Source: a virus. From it: a stretch of DNA of 25,411 nucleotides. Below the pieces are notes generated by a model. It did no database searches. It was not told the origin of the DNA and worked only from the letters and a program-made list of their open reading frames with translations. The stretch is taken from the IMG/VR virus record IMGVR_UViG_3300026521_000474, positions 1 to 25,411 of that record; one strand, written 5' to 3'. This document shows, one piece after another, positions 5,828 through 13,789 of the stretch. A program made the position numbers and the translations under genes. The first letter of the stretch is position 1. Every line of letters begins with the position of its first letter.

Positions 5828-7042
5828 TTATTCTCCTACACATCTAATTGGAATGCCTACCGCATTACCTACATCTTGACTAAAACTACCATCAAAAAAG
5901 TAAAATGAATTTTGTTCAAAACTACTTGACCATAAAGCAATTTTATCATCTACTTTGTACTCTCTTTTATCATTTAAAATTACGCCATTATTTGGAAGCT
6001 TTAAAAAACTATCAAACCCATTCTCAATATCTTCATCTAAAATCTCTTGCTTTGATGCTACATGAAAACCTATCGGACATACTCCATTTATATTGTTAGT
6101 CCAAAAGTTCTGTCTACTTTGTACACTTGCACTACTCCAATCATCATCTATATCATCTGTTTCAGAAAATGACAACCCGTCACTTCCCCATTGGAAATAT
6201 ATACCATAACAATTTAAATCAATAGCATCTGTACATACTCTACTTGCACCTATGTTTCTATCTAACCATATTTTAGAAGTTGTAGGAGATACAACTGTAT
6301 CATAGCTCATACCTCTAAATACAACTTTATTATTATCATAAAGCCCAGCTGCAATATCTTGTCTTGTACTATTTAGATCTAGTTCAAAGTTAGAAGCTGA
6401 ACTATTAAGTGACTTAGTTTTTAGTATAATTGCTTTTTGTGAACTACTATTTGAAGCAATAATTGCTTCACTAAATATATCATCAATAGTACTATTTATA
6501 TCTATATTAGTGATAGTTTTAGTAAAAGTACTTGTACTATTTTTATCAGTTAATATAGCATAAAGCAGTATAGATAATTTTGCTAGATCAGTATCGTTAT
6601 TATCTATATAATCAGATTCAAATTCATCTGTTGTTTTACCAAAGATTGATATTAAGTTGTTTTTCAAAGTAGTATCATCTTTTATAAATGTGGTTATTGG
6701 TGATATGATAAGGCTATCATAGCTAGTCATATTTATATCAAATGATAGATTTGTATCTAGTAGCTCACCACCACTGGTTGTAATAGGATATGTGATATTA
6801 GTATAAAATCTATACACTCCAGTACCTATATAGATAGCTGTATTATTATCATCATCTTTTACAATTGCATTTTTTATATATCCATCAAGAACTGTTACAT
6901 CTATAGTTGTATTTTTATCTGTTGAGTTGTTTTCTGTTGTAGTATTGTTTTCAACAGTTGTATTATTCTCATTTGATGTTTGCTCAAAATTTTGGCAACC
7001 ACTAAATAAAAACAATAACAATATTATCGTAATATATCTCAT
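5828..7042 (-). CDS. Lipoprotein with FISUMP (Fibrobacter major paralogous) C-terminal domain
   Basis: The protein has 404 aa. Its signal peptide carries lipobox FSGC (Cys16), followed by a low-complexity Asn/Thr/Glu linker (about 20-46). Residues about 47-170 resemble a surface carbohydrate/peptidase-like repeat module (DGYIKNAIV, GVYRFY, SPITTFI). Residues 256-404 match the FISUMP pattern: KIWLDRNIGAS, YGIYFQWGSDG, VCPIGFHVASKQEI, ALWSSS and a final IPIRCVGE. FISUMP domains are found on secreted bacterial proteins and are thought to bind surface ligands; their role here is unknown. The start follows AAAGGA, only 2 bp after the spike gene, so it is translated with the tail genes. A cell-surface lipoprotein in a structural operon is unusual; receptor shielding or lysogenic conversion are candidate roles. 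Confidence 0.8.
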   Translation of the reverse strand: MRYITIILLLFLFSGCQNFEQTSNENNTTVENNTTTENNSTDKNTTIDVTVLDGYIKNAIVKDDDNNTAIYIGTGVYRFYTNITYPITTSGGELLDTNLSFDINMTSYDSLIISPITTFIKDDTTLKNNLISIFGKTTDEFESDYIDNNDTDLAKLSILLYAILTDKNSTSTFTKTITNIDINSTIDDIFSEAIIASNSSSQKAIILKTKSLNSSASNFELDLNSTRQDIAAGLYDNNKVVFRGMSYDTVVSPTTSKIWLDRNIGASRVCTDAIDLNCYGIYFQWGSDGLSFSETDDIDDDWSSASVQSRQNFWTNNINGVCPIGFHVASKQEILDEDIENGFDSFLKLPNNGVILNDKREYKVDDKIALWSSSFEQNSFYFFDGSFSQDVGNAVGIPIRCVGE

Positions 7043-7044
7043 AT

Positions 7045-7692
7045 TTATCCTTTTATTTTATCTATTTGAGATTTTAAGTTTGTAAATGCAGAGGCATTAT
7101 CTAAAGGAAATACTCCATCTGGAGTAGTAACTGTAGCACTTCCAAGTGCTGCTAAACTTTGTGATATTACTTCTAATACATTTACACCATTTAATTCAAT
7201 TTTTAAGCCTAAATCTGAAAGCTCAAAAAAACCTTTATCTGCAAAGTTCAATTTTATTGATGTAGTACTTTTTGCACTCCACCCTTTTATCTTTGTATTT
7301 AACTTTTCTTTTGATGGGAATCCAAAAGGAAGAGCTACAATATCAGCAATATTAAAACTTCTTTTAGTAGTAGCTACATCCATAACCAAAGTATCAAAAA
7401 AATCAGTATGATCTCTTTGAAGTGCTACACAAAGTAGATAATCCCCTATTTTAAATTCACTTGCACTAAATCCATCACTACTATAATTTTGTAAAAATTC
7501 TACATCTTCAATTATTGGAATAGTAAATATCTCATCATCTATCTGTCTTTTTAAAACAGGCTGAATAGATATAGTATCATTGCTATTTATAGCTTTTATT
7601 TGACCCATAAATGAAGTATTTAGCTTACTAATTTGGGATGCTATCGCTTCATCTAATATTGTATTGAAATCTGTACTCTGACTAGTATCCAT
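7045..7692 (-). CDS. Baseplate spike protein (Gp138/gpV-like)
   Basis: Starting at ATG 7692 gives 215 aa, with GGAG 7 bp upstream and an 11-bp overlap with the hub gene. ATG 7725, also with a GGAG, would add 11 residues and is possible. The N-terminal half has an OB-fold-like pattern (MGQIKAINSNDTISIQPVLK then IPIIEDVEFLQNY, FKIGDYLLCVAL) as in the Gp138 N-terminal domain of central spikes. The C-terminal part has short beta segments (IKLNFADKGFFELSDLGLKI), fitting the needle. The protein would form the trimeric membrane-piercing tip below the hub. Position right after the hub supports the call. It is short, so a separate tip may be absent. Confidence 0.8.
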   Translation of the reverse strand: MDTSQSTDFNTILDEAIASQISKLNTSFMGQIKAINSNDTISIQPVLKRQIDDEIFTIPIIEDVEFLQNYSSDGFSASEFKIGDYLLCVALQRDHTDFFDTLVMDVATTKRSFNIADIVALPFGFPSKEKLNTKIKGWSAKSTTSIKLNFADKGFFELSDLGLKIELNGVNVLEVISQSLAALGSATVTTPDGVFPLDNASAFTNLKSQIDKIKG

Positions 7693-8560
7693 CAATGCAC
7701 TCCAGTTTTGTAGTATATGGTCCATTGTAATTATCTCCAGTAAAAGTAGCAGTAGTGACTTTATAGTATCCATTTAAAGATTCTAGTGTCATATCTTGTT
7801 TTGCTATAGTGAGTGAGTTTTGTTTTACCTCATTTATATAGCTAGCATCAAGATATACTGTATCTCCTGGTATGATTGTAGGTATAAGCATAGAGCTTAT
7901 ATCTACTCCCATCTCTGTTTTTACTACCCCCTTATCTTTTAAAAGTCCGCTACTGCTTGAGATAACTATCGCTTTATTTATATCCAGTTTTTTAGTAAAA
8001 ATCTTGACTTTATTATCACTTATATGATATTTAAGATTATAGTTATTGCAAATACTATCAAGTGCATCTGCACTATTACCACATAAAATCTCTTTTGATT
8101 TTAGAGTGATTGACTTTTCTATATCCTCAAAATCAAGATTTAAATCAGATGATATTTTTTTTAGTACAGTTTGCATATCTTCCCCTTTTCTAAAAGAGAT
8201 ATTTGTTTTAGCTTTTTTTATATTCATAAAACCCTCTCCAGCTATAAATGTAGTGATCCAATTCACTCCACTAAGCGTATGCCAAATATTAGTACTCTCA
8301 CCACAAAATAGTATTTGATAGTTTTCTTCATATCCTGCACTTAAAACTATATTCATACTATTCTCACTCAATGCATCTCTTAACTCTTTATTTAGATTGT
8401 ATACCTCTATTTTAGCTTCATTTGGTGTTTTTACATTTGATTTTATTACATTAAAAGATATTTTTATATGCTCTTTTGGTTGTTTTGTAATCTCATTTAT
8501 TATATATTCTTTGCTATGTGTTGTGATTTTCAACTGTACAAATCTTTTGAACAATTTCAT
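7682..8560 (-). CDS. Baseplate hub protein (gp27/gpD-like)
   Basis: The protein has 292 aa. N-terminal beta-rich sequence (HIKISFNVIKSNV then PNEAKIEVYNL, LSAGYEENYQILFCGE) is typical for hub proteins of contractile tails, in which two tube-like domains form the trimeric ring joining tube and spike. The middle (LKKISSDLNLDF, NSADALDSICNNYNLKYHIS) matches the inserted alpha/beta domain, and the end returns to beta strands (MGVDISSMLIPTIIPGDTVY, GYYKVTTATFTGDN). The start ATG overlaps the TGA of the plug gene in an ATGA junction. It is flanked by plug and spike genes in the order common to cyanophage Pam3-type baseplates. Confidence 0.8.
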   Translation of the reverse strand: MKLFKRFVQLKITTHSKEYIINEITKQPKEHIKISFNVIKSNVKTPNEAKIEVYNLNKELRDALSENSMNIVLSAGYEENYQILFCGESTNIWHTLSGVNWITTFIAGEGFMNIKKAKTNISFRKGEDMQTVLKKISSDLNLDFEDIEKSITLKSKEILCGNSADALDSICNNYNLKYHISDNKVKIFTKKLDINKAIVISSSSGLLKDKGVVKTEMGVDISSMLIPTIIPGDTVYLDASYINEVKQNSLTIAKQDMTLESLNGYYKVTTATFTGDNYNGPYTTKLECIDGY

Positions 8561-8874
8561 AGTATCTCCTCTTTTGTTATATATATTAAAGAAAATCTTG
8601 CTTTAAAATCTTCAATAAAAGATGGTTCAGATTGAGTTGCATTTTGTGTATCTACTAGTATCAGATTACCTAATTCGCCAATTCCTACAGTTTTTAGAAA
8701 ATCAACATTTGGTACTAAAGCTATATTGTAAAATAGTACTTCATCATCTCTATACATAGAAAATAAAAAAGTATTAGCTGCAATACTCCACTTGAAATAA
8801 AAAGTTAGATCAATATTATCTAAATAGATATGATAATGAAATTTATAATTTTGATAAATTGGTAATATAATCAT
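8557..8874 (-). CDS. Baseplate plug protein (DUF6983/Pam3 gp18-like)
   Basis: This 105-aa protein has the plug-protein pattern FHYHIYLDNIDLTFYFKWS, then an aromatic-acidic stretch, NIALVPNVDFL, GIGELGNLILVDT. Small plug proteins of this type close the inner face between hub and Dit-like ring in myovirus baseplates. It lies 3 bp after the Dit-like gene and overlaps the hub gene. Family assignment is from remembered pattern and from gene order, not from a search. Confidence 0.65.
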   Translation of the reverse strand: MIILPIYQNYKFHYHIYLDNIDLTFYFKWSIAANTFLFSMYRDDEVLFYNIALVPNVDFLKTVGIGELGNLILVDTQNATQSEPSFIEDFKARFSLIYITKEEIL

Positions 8875-8877
8875 AAT

Positions 8878-9450
8878 CTAACCTAAAATACTACTAAGCC
8901 AACTAACATTTTGAGATGCTGCTGGTATGCCTTGCACGGTACCTTTATTTTGACTACTAGCAGTACTACTTTTAATGTCATCATGAACTAAATCTTGTTT
9001 AATATCTTTTGAGTTTATCTCTACTATTGTAAACTTTTTAAAGCCAATATCTACAAACAAAGCATTAGATTTATCTTTATCTCTAGTTACAATTATAGAT
9101 GTTATAGCCATACTATCAAATACATCTAGTCCAGTAGATACAGTTACTAAAATTCTGTTATCTCTCAAGCTTTTTAACTCATCATAAAATTTTTTTGCAT
9201 CATTTGTATCTTTGTAATATAATAGCGAGATAGGACTATTTGAAACTATTCCAGATACTTTTATATCATAAGGTTTATTTATGATATGGTCGTTTACTAT
9301 TGATCCATCTTGCAAGACAATATCTGTAGTTTCGCTAGTAAATGTATATGTTTCACTTGTGCTTACATCTAGTGAATTGTATTTATCTTCTTTTTCATCG
9401 ATCACTGTAAAAAGCAATTTATTTGATAATAATATTGAACTTAAACTCAT
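8878..9450 (-). CDS. Dit-like baseplate/distal tail protein
   Basis: The protein has 190 aa. Residues about 25-75 (FTSETTDIVLQDGSIVNDHI then KPYDIKVSGIVSN) match the N-terminal beta-barrel of Dit-like phage tail proteins, which form the ring connecting the tail tube end with the hub. The C-terminal third (about 155-190) is rich in Ser, Gln and Asn and probably flexible. ATG 9450 directly follows the tape measure stop. Position between tape measure and plug is as expected for this role. Confidence 0.75.
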   Translation of the reverse strand: MSLSSILLSNKLLFTVIDEKEDKYNSLDVSTSETYTFTSETTDIVLQDGSIVNDHIINKPYDIKVSGIVSNSPISLLYYKDTNDAKKFYDELKSLRDNRILVTVSTGLDVFDSMAITSIIVTRDKDKSNALFVDIGFKKFTIVEINSKDIKQDLVHDDIKSSTASSQNKGTVQGIPAASQNVSWLSSILG

Positions 9451-11340
9451 CTAAAACACCCTACTTGCGATATTGTTTCCAGCAGTTCGTAAAGCATCTA
9501 CTAAACTATTTGTAGTTTGTTGATCCATATTCCCATGAACAGTAACTGGTATAGATATATCTGTCTTTACATTTGATGAGCTAACTGTATTTGATGTAGT
9601 CTGATGATTTGCTACTTGTGAAATTGGTGATGGTTCAGTTGTTTTATCTGAACCACCAAACCCAAAGAAATCAAGTGTATTATCAAAACCATTACTTAGT
9701 GTGTTTTTGACATTTTCAAGAGGTGCAGTTACAGCATCTAGTCCTTTGTTTAGTGCTTCTTTTGCTTTATTAAAAGGACCCATAACCGTGTCCATAAAGT
9801 TCTTGAACATAGCTTTAAGACTGTCTATCTGTTTTTTTATAGTACCTTTTCCAAAAATATCACTAAAAATAGATTTGATACTTTCTATTATAGGAGATAT
9901 TAAAGCTAACTGTTTATTTAAAAAAGTATCAAAAGATATTTTACCAGTGATCAGATCCCAAGTTGCACCAAAAGACTTTTCAAGTCCACTAAAAATAGAT
10001 TTGATACTTTTTATTATAGGGGATATTAAAGCTAACTGTTTATTTAAAAAGGTATCAAAAGATATTTTACCAGTGATCAGATCCCAAATATTGCCAATAA
10101 AATAACTAAATCCACTAAAAATAGATTTTATTTTATTAAATACAGTACTGATAATAGCTGATATTATTGGAAACTTTTTAGAAAAGTTATCAAACATATC
10201 AGCTATCTTTTGGAAATAATCTCCAAACAAGCTTTTACCACCTTCAGTCCAGACTTTAAAATCTTGATAAAGTAAAATTAAACCAGCAATTAATGCACCT
10301 ATTGCAAGAGGTATAAGCATAGCTTTGACTTGAGCCATTAAAGCTTCATTCCCAAATAATTTAAATCCAGTAGCAGCTAACTTTAATACACTAAACAAAG
10401 CAGTTAAACTTTGACCTACTTTAAATAAAGCCAATCCACCTAAAGCAAATCCTACTATTTTTAATATTTTTTCCCAACCGCCGAAACTTTGAGCGATATT
10501 ATCTATCCAAGTTATCAGCTCTTTTACAACAGTAATGAAACCCATAATAAATTTTGTTAAAGATTCGATAAATACACCTAATCGTTGATGAATAACTTTT
10601 TTATTTACCATATACCAGTCGTTAAATTTTTTCATTAGATTACTAAAAACAGGTATAAATTTACTCGTAAGCATATTTGATAAACCCTCAAATACTTTTG
10701 TAGTATTATCCATATTATCACCAAAATCTGCACTATCTTTTATCATCTGTGGAGATTTTATAGCACCTAGTTCCACTGCTTGTTTTTTCATAGCTTCTAT
10801 ACTACTAGAACCATCTTGTAGCATAGTTATCATGCTACTATCAAGTCCAAGTTGACCTGCTAAATTTTTTTTTAGACCTGCATCATTAATCGAAGCAAAA
10901 GCATCACTAACCTCACTCATCACATCTGTTGTATCTTTCATCATACCATTTGAATCTGTAAGACTAATACCCATCATTTTAAAAGCTTGTATAGCACTTC
11001 CCGTTCCCATAGATGCTTCTTGCATCTTACTTTCAAGATTTGTAAAACTAGATATAAATGATTCTTGAGAGCCACCAGCTTGTTCACTAGCGTAGATATA
11101 TTGCTGTAACTCATCCGTATTTAAAGATATTTTACTAGCAGTTTTACCTATAACATCAGCAGCATCTGCACTACTTTTAGATAGTGCAAAAATACCTCCG
11201 GTAGCTATTGTAGCTACTCCTGTCAAAGCTTTAAGTCCACTTTTCACAGTATTTACACCCTCTTCAAATCTCTTTAAATCTTTTGTATCGGCATCTACAC
11301 CTAAAATAATTGATAAGCTTTCTAATATACTTTTACCCAC
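9451..11340 (-). CDS. Tail tape measure protein
   Basis: The protein has 629 aa and starts at GTG 11340, overlapping the end of the frameshifted chaperone by 8 bp. The N-terminal part is helical (SILESLSIILGVDADTKDL then LKRFEEGVNTVKSG) with small-residue segments. Hydrophobic stretches lie at about residues 295-325 and 340-360 (PLAIGALIAGLILLYQDF), as in tape measures that insert into the host membrane. Residues about 405-495 contain two near-identical 42-residue units with WDLITGKISFDTFLNKQL. The C-terminus has Pro/Ser/Thr-rich linkers. The protein fixes tail length and is ejected ahead of DNA. At 0.15 nm per residue the tail would be at most about 90 nm, rather short for a myovirus. Confidence 0.9.
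   Translation of the reverse strand: MGKSILESLSIILGVDADTKDLKRFEEGVNTVKSGLKALTGVATIATGGIFALSKSSADAADVIGKTASKISLNTDELQQYIYASEQAGGSQESFISSFTNLESKMQEASMGTGSAIQAFKMMGISLTDSNGMMKDTTDVMSEVSDAFASINDAGLKKNLAGQLGLDSSMITMLQDGSSSIEAMKKQAVELGAIKSPQMIKDSADFGDNMDNTTKVFEGLSNMLTSKFIPVFSNLMKKFNDWYMVNKKVIHQRLGVFIESLTKFIMGFITVVKELITWIDNIAQSFGGWEKILKIVGFALGGLALFKVGQSLTALFSVLKLAATGFKLFGNEALMAQVKAMLIPLAIGALIAGLILLYQDFKVWTEGGKSLFGDYFQKIADMFDNFSKKFPIISAIISTVFNKIKSIFSGFSYFIGNIWDLITGKISFDTFLNKQLALISPIIKSIKSIFSGLEKSFGATWDLITGKISFDTFLNKQLALISPIIESIKSIFSDIFGKGTIKKQIDSLKAMFKNFMDTVMGPFNKAKEALNKGLDAVTAPLENVKNTLSNGFDNTLDFFGFGGSDKTTEPSPISQVANHQTTSNTVSSSNVKTDISIPVTVHGNMDQQTTNSLVDALRTAGNNIASRVF
9862..10130 (-). repeat. 126-bp direct repeat in the tape measure gene
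   Basis: Units start at 9862, 9988 and (partial) 10114. The exact period is 126 bp (42 codons). The first two are nearly identical over about 100 bp, with only a few substitutions, indicating recent duplication or ongoing homogenisation. Confidence 0.9.
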
Positions 11341-11850
11341 GATTTAACTCACTTTGTTTTTTATTTTGTTCATTTATATGATTGATACTCTCTTTAAACA
11401 TAGGATAATCCATGGTTTGTATCTCAGTTGGTGAAGTATTAAAAAAGCTTGCCATTTGAATAATAGATTTTCTTAATTCTCTTTTTGCTTTAATGACATC
11501 TTCATCACACCAGTCTGAATGTTTGCTTTTATTTTGTTCATATCTATACCCAGTCGTTTTAGTATTTTGGACTTTCCCAGCGATTCTAAACCAAGTTGTA
11601 GATTTATAGCTTCACCTAAAAGATCTATATATTCATATACTTCAAATTCATCAGGATCAAAATCTTGAAGATCTACTTTTATATTTTTCAATATATTATT
11701 TCTTACAAATACACCTGGCTCTTTTATTTTATCAAAATCTTTTAATTTTACTATCAGACTAAAAACTTGCTCAGGATTTAATCTATCTATTTGTATCTCT
11801 TTCATTTCATCTTCACCTACACTGAAAGTGTAAAATAATCCTTTTGCCAT
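11333..11850 (-). CDS. Tail assembly chaperone, -1 frameshift product (172 aa)
   Basis: The chaperone frame starting at ATG 11850 shifts by -1 at GGGAAAG (11572-11578, - strand) and then reads to TAA 11333-11335. The first 93 residues are shared with the short form. The next 79 come from the overlapping frame and include WCDEDVIKAKRELRKSI, MASFFNTSPTEIQTMDYPMF and a polar end. This frame is open, has protein-like composition and fills the otherwise empty 130 bp before the tape measure gene. In lambda (gpG/gpGT) and P2 (gpE/E') the longer product binds the tube while the shared domain coats the tape measure; the ratio matters for assembly. The shift is inferred from sequence but follows the established arrangement exactly. 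Confidence 0.85.
11473..11850 (-). CDS. Tail assembly chaperone, short form (gpG-like)
   Basis: This 125-aa acidic helical protein is the zero-frame product, ending at TAA 11473. ATG 11850 has an AAAGGA Shine-Dalgarno. The N-terminal strand-rich part (GLFYTFSVGEDEMKEIQID) and the helical part with DLQDFDPDEFEVYEYIDLLG are typical of chaperones that keep the tape measure soluble before tube polymerisation. The gene lies between tail tube and tape measure, the invariant position for this function. Most ribosomes are expected to make this form. Confidence 0.85.
   Translation of the reverse strand: MAKGLFYTFSVGEDEMKEIQIDRLNPEQVFSLIVKLKDFDKIKEPGVFVRNNILKNIKVDLQDFDPDEFEVYEYIDLLGEAINLQLGLESLGKSKILKRLGIDMNKIKANIQTGVMKMSLKQKEN
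11572..11578 (-). promoter_or_regulatory. -1 ribosomal frameshift slippery site G GGA AAG
   Basis: The heptamer GGGAAAG is in register with the chaperone frame: the zero-frame codons are GGA (residue 92) and AAG (residue 93). It fits X XXY YYZ and is identical to the published lambda G/GT slippery sequence. I did not find a strong downstream stem by eye; lambda also lacks an obvious one. Confidence 0.85.
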
Positions 11851-11869
11851 TTTCTAATTCCTTTCTTTA

Positions 11870-12271
11870 TTATAATAAATTCATGATCGTAGGATCTACT
11901 AGCATGATCTGTACTTTTGTATCTTGATGAGCTTCTTTACCTCTTTTAGCACTAGGTCGATTTATAACATACGATTGACCAGAAACTACTACTTCATCTG
12001 CAGATGCTGGATCTTGAACGATAAAAGCAAAAACAGCGCCTTTTAGTGCAAATAACATTTTTGCACTATTGCTACCTTGCTGGAAAGTCAAAGTTGCTAT
12101 ATAGTTGTTGTTTGTTGATTCGCTTCTTATTACATTTCCATCTGCTCCAGTATGAGTAGCATAAAGATTTTCTTCTTCAGGAACTATCTCTATCATACTA
12201 TCATCTGCAAAACCACTTAGTGCTATACCATTTGCTAGATATACTAGCTCTTTCGCTCTATATGTATACAT
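11870..12271 (-). CDS. Tail tube protein (DUF3277-like)
   Basis: The protein has 133 aa. Beta-rich sequence without signal peptide (ELVYLANGIALSGFADDSMI, NNYIATLTFQQGSNSAKML) resembles the KPP10-type tail tube family (DUF3277), whose subunits stack in hexameric rings around the tape measure. NNNYIATLTF is typical of the tube family's central strand. It starts at ATG 12271, overlapping the sheath stop by one base, and is followed by the chaperone gene: sheath, tube, chaperone, tape measure is the canonical order. Confidence 0.85.
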   Translation of the reverse strand: MYTYRAKELVYLANGIALSGFADDSMIEIVPEEENLYATHTGADGNVIRSESTNNNYIATLTFQQGSNSAKMLFALKGAVFAFIVQDPASADEVVVSGQSYVINRPSAKRGKEAHQDTKVQIMLVDPTIMNLL

Positions 12272-13302
12272 TATATTGTCACCGTTCCTTTAATTTTTAA
12301 AGCATGAATACTATGTAAGTAGTCAAATATATAAAGATCTTCAAGTATAATATCTCTACCACCTGGCAAATCTGCAGCAAGTGGTATATTGATCTCTAAA
12401 GTTGATTTATCTACTATATTCCTTTTAGCACCTTCGTCCATCACCTCGACTACTGCACCTTTTATCTTCAATAAAGTGGTGTCATTTTTTGGCATATCTG
12501 CATCTAGCATAATATCAACTATTCTTAAGTCTATAGCATGATCTATATAGTCTATACCTCTTTTAATATCTGCAAACCAACCATTTCCAGCTAATATATT
12601 TTTTGTAACTGCATTATCTTGAATATCTACTACATACCCACATCTCTTATCTGTTAGAACTTGCTTATGGGTAGCTGTAAGATTGTCTACTGCTAAACCT
12701 TTTAAAGTTCTATTTTCCCAAGATTCACCTTCATCAATACTATAAATTCTTCCTAAAATAGATGTATCTGCAAACTCATCTGTTTTATTATGATAAATTA
12801 CATTTGTTTTTTGATGCTGTTTAGTTTTTATATAAGTTGCTATATCATCTGTAGCTCCATCATCTAAAATGTTTGCTGCATTTGAAGATATTACGAATCT
12901 TAATCTTTGAGGATTTACTTCAACTTTATCTGCTATCTCTTTTAATTTATCTTCACCAGTAAGTGTAGTAGCTAAAAAATAAGCTCCACCACCTTTTTGT
13001 ATAAAATCCTCTATAGCTGTATCAATATCTTCATCATCTGCCATTCCTAGCAAAAATAGTTCCGCAGGTGATTCTTTTTGATTGAAAAAACTATATGCTT
13101 TTTTATATTCAATAGTTGAATCATTAAAATCTTTAGATAGATCTGATAGATTCAGATACTTCTTATATCTTTGATCTTTGTCAATAATTGCATCTTCTTC
13201 AGGTATATCTATCACTAAAGCTACTTGATTAAATCCAGCAAAAACAACACCACTCTCACTTACACTTGTGGTGGTTTTTATTATTGCACTCATATCACTC
13301 AT
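12271..13302 (-). CDS. Tail sheath protein (DUF3383-like)
   Basis: This 343-aa protein has the sheath layout of strand-rich N-terminus, alpha/beta middle (ELFLLGMADDEDIDTAIEDF then FLATTLTGEDKLKEIADKV) and a C-terminal domain with NGWFADIKRGIDYIDHAI and a final IHALKIKGTVTI. It fits the DUF3383 sheath family of KPP10-type myoviruses and the gene precedes the tail tube. The sheath contracts around the tube to drive it through the envelope. ATG 13302 is well placed, with AGGAG 8 bases upstream. It is the main evidence that this phage has a contractile tail. Confidence 0.85.
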   Translation of the reverse strand: MSDMSAIIKTTTSVSESGVVFAGFNQVALVIDIPEEDAIIDKDQRYKKYLNLSDLSKDFNDSTIEYKKAYSFFNQKESPAELFLLGMADDEDIDTAIEDFIQKGGGAYFLATTLTGEDKLKEIADKVEVNPQRLRFVISSNAANILDDGATDDIATYIKTKQHQKTNVIYHNKTDEFADTSILGRIYSIDEGESWENRTLKGLAVDNLTATHKQVLTDKRCGYVVDIQDNAVTKNILAGNGWFADIKRGIDYIDHAIDLRIVDIMLDADMPKNDTTLLKIKGAVVEVMDEGAKRNIVDKSTLEINIPLAADLPGGRDIILEDLYIFDYLHSIHALKIKGTVTI

Positions 13303-13303
13303 A

Positions 13304-13789
13304 TTATATCTCCTTTATTTTCCCATTAAAATTTATACTGTCTATTATCTCAAGCTCTATTGAAGACTCTAAACTAAAGTACATAAAACAACTCAATAAA
13401 TATCTCTCTTCAAAACCATCATCATATGCTATACTAGTATTTATCATAGTTTCATCTTGTATTGATAAGATCTGAAGTGAGTTAATAGTTGAACTCTTTG
13501 ATATGCTTTGCATTAACTTCAATGCTAAAAAATCTGTATCCTTCCCATAAAACTCTATCTCCACTTTTTGTTTATATTTATGTAGTGTTTTCTGGACTAA
13601 AGTATCATTTATTGTTTTTGTAAAATTAGTATCATTTACAATTCCTAACTCTTTAATATCTACAAAATCAACTGTTATAAATCTATCATCTTCTATTTTT
13701 GTATTTCTATGTTTTAGATATACTTCTAGTCCTGAACTGTCTTTTATCCAATCATAAATATTATTTTTAATTACTCTATATTCTTCCAG
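13304..13789 (-). CDS. Tail terminator/neck protein (LIC_12616-like), probable CTG start
   Basis: A standard start would give only 86 residues from GTG 13564, but the same frame stays open upstream to an in-frame stop just before CTG 13789. CTG is preceded by AGGAG with a 6-base spacer. The only ATG, GTG or TTG in frame after it is GTG 13564. The extended 161-aa product begins LEEYRVIKNNIYDWIKDSSG and continues into VYLKHRNTKIEDDRFITVDF and then VDIKEL, which fits the alpha/beta tail-terminator fold (LIC_12616 family, about 150-170 aa). It overlaps the preceding connector gene by 14 bp and abuts the sheath. The protein would cap the tail tube and sheath at the head end. CTG as start is inferred; ATT at nearby codons is an alternative. 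Confidence 0.7.
   Translation of the reverse strand: MEEYRVIKNNIYDWIKDSSGLEVYLKHRNTKIEDDRFITVDFVDIKELGIVNDTNFTKTINDTLVQKTLHKYKQKVEIEFYGKDTDFLALKLMQSISKSSTINSLQILSIQDETMINTSIAYDDGFEERYLLSCFMYFSLESSIELEIIDSINFNGKIKEI

Noticed and set aside
9701-10105. A 134-aa + strand frame
   Set aside because: Antisense to the tape measure repeats; its internal repetition just mirrors the 126-bp units.
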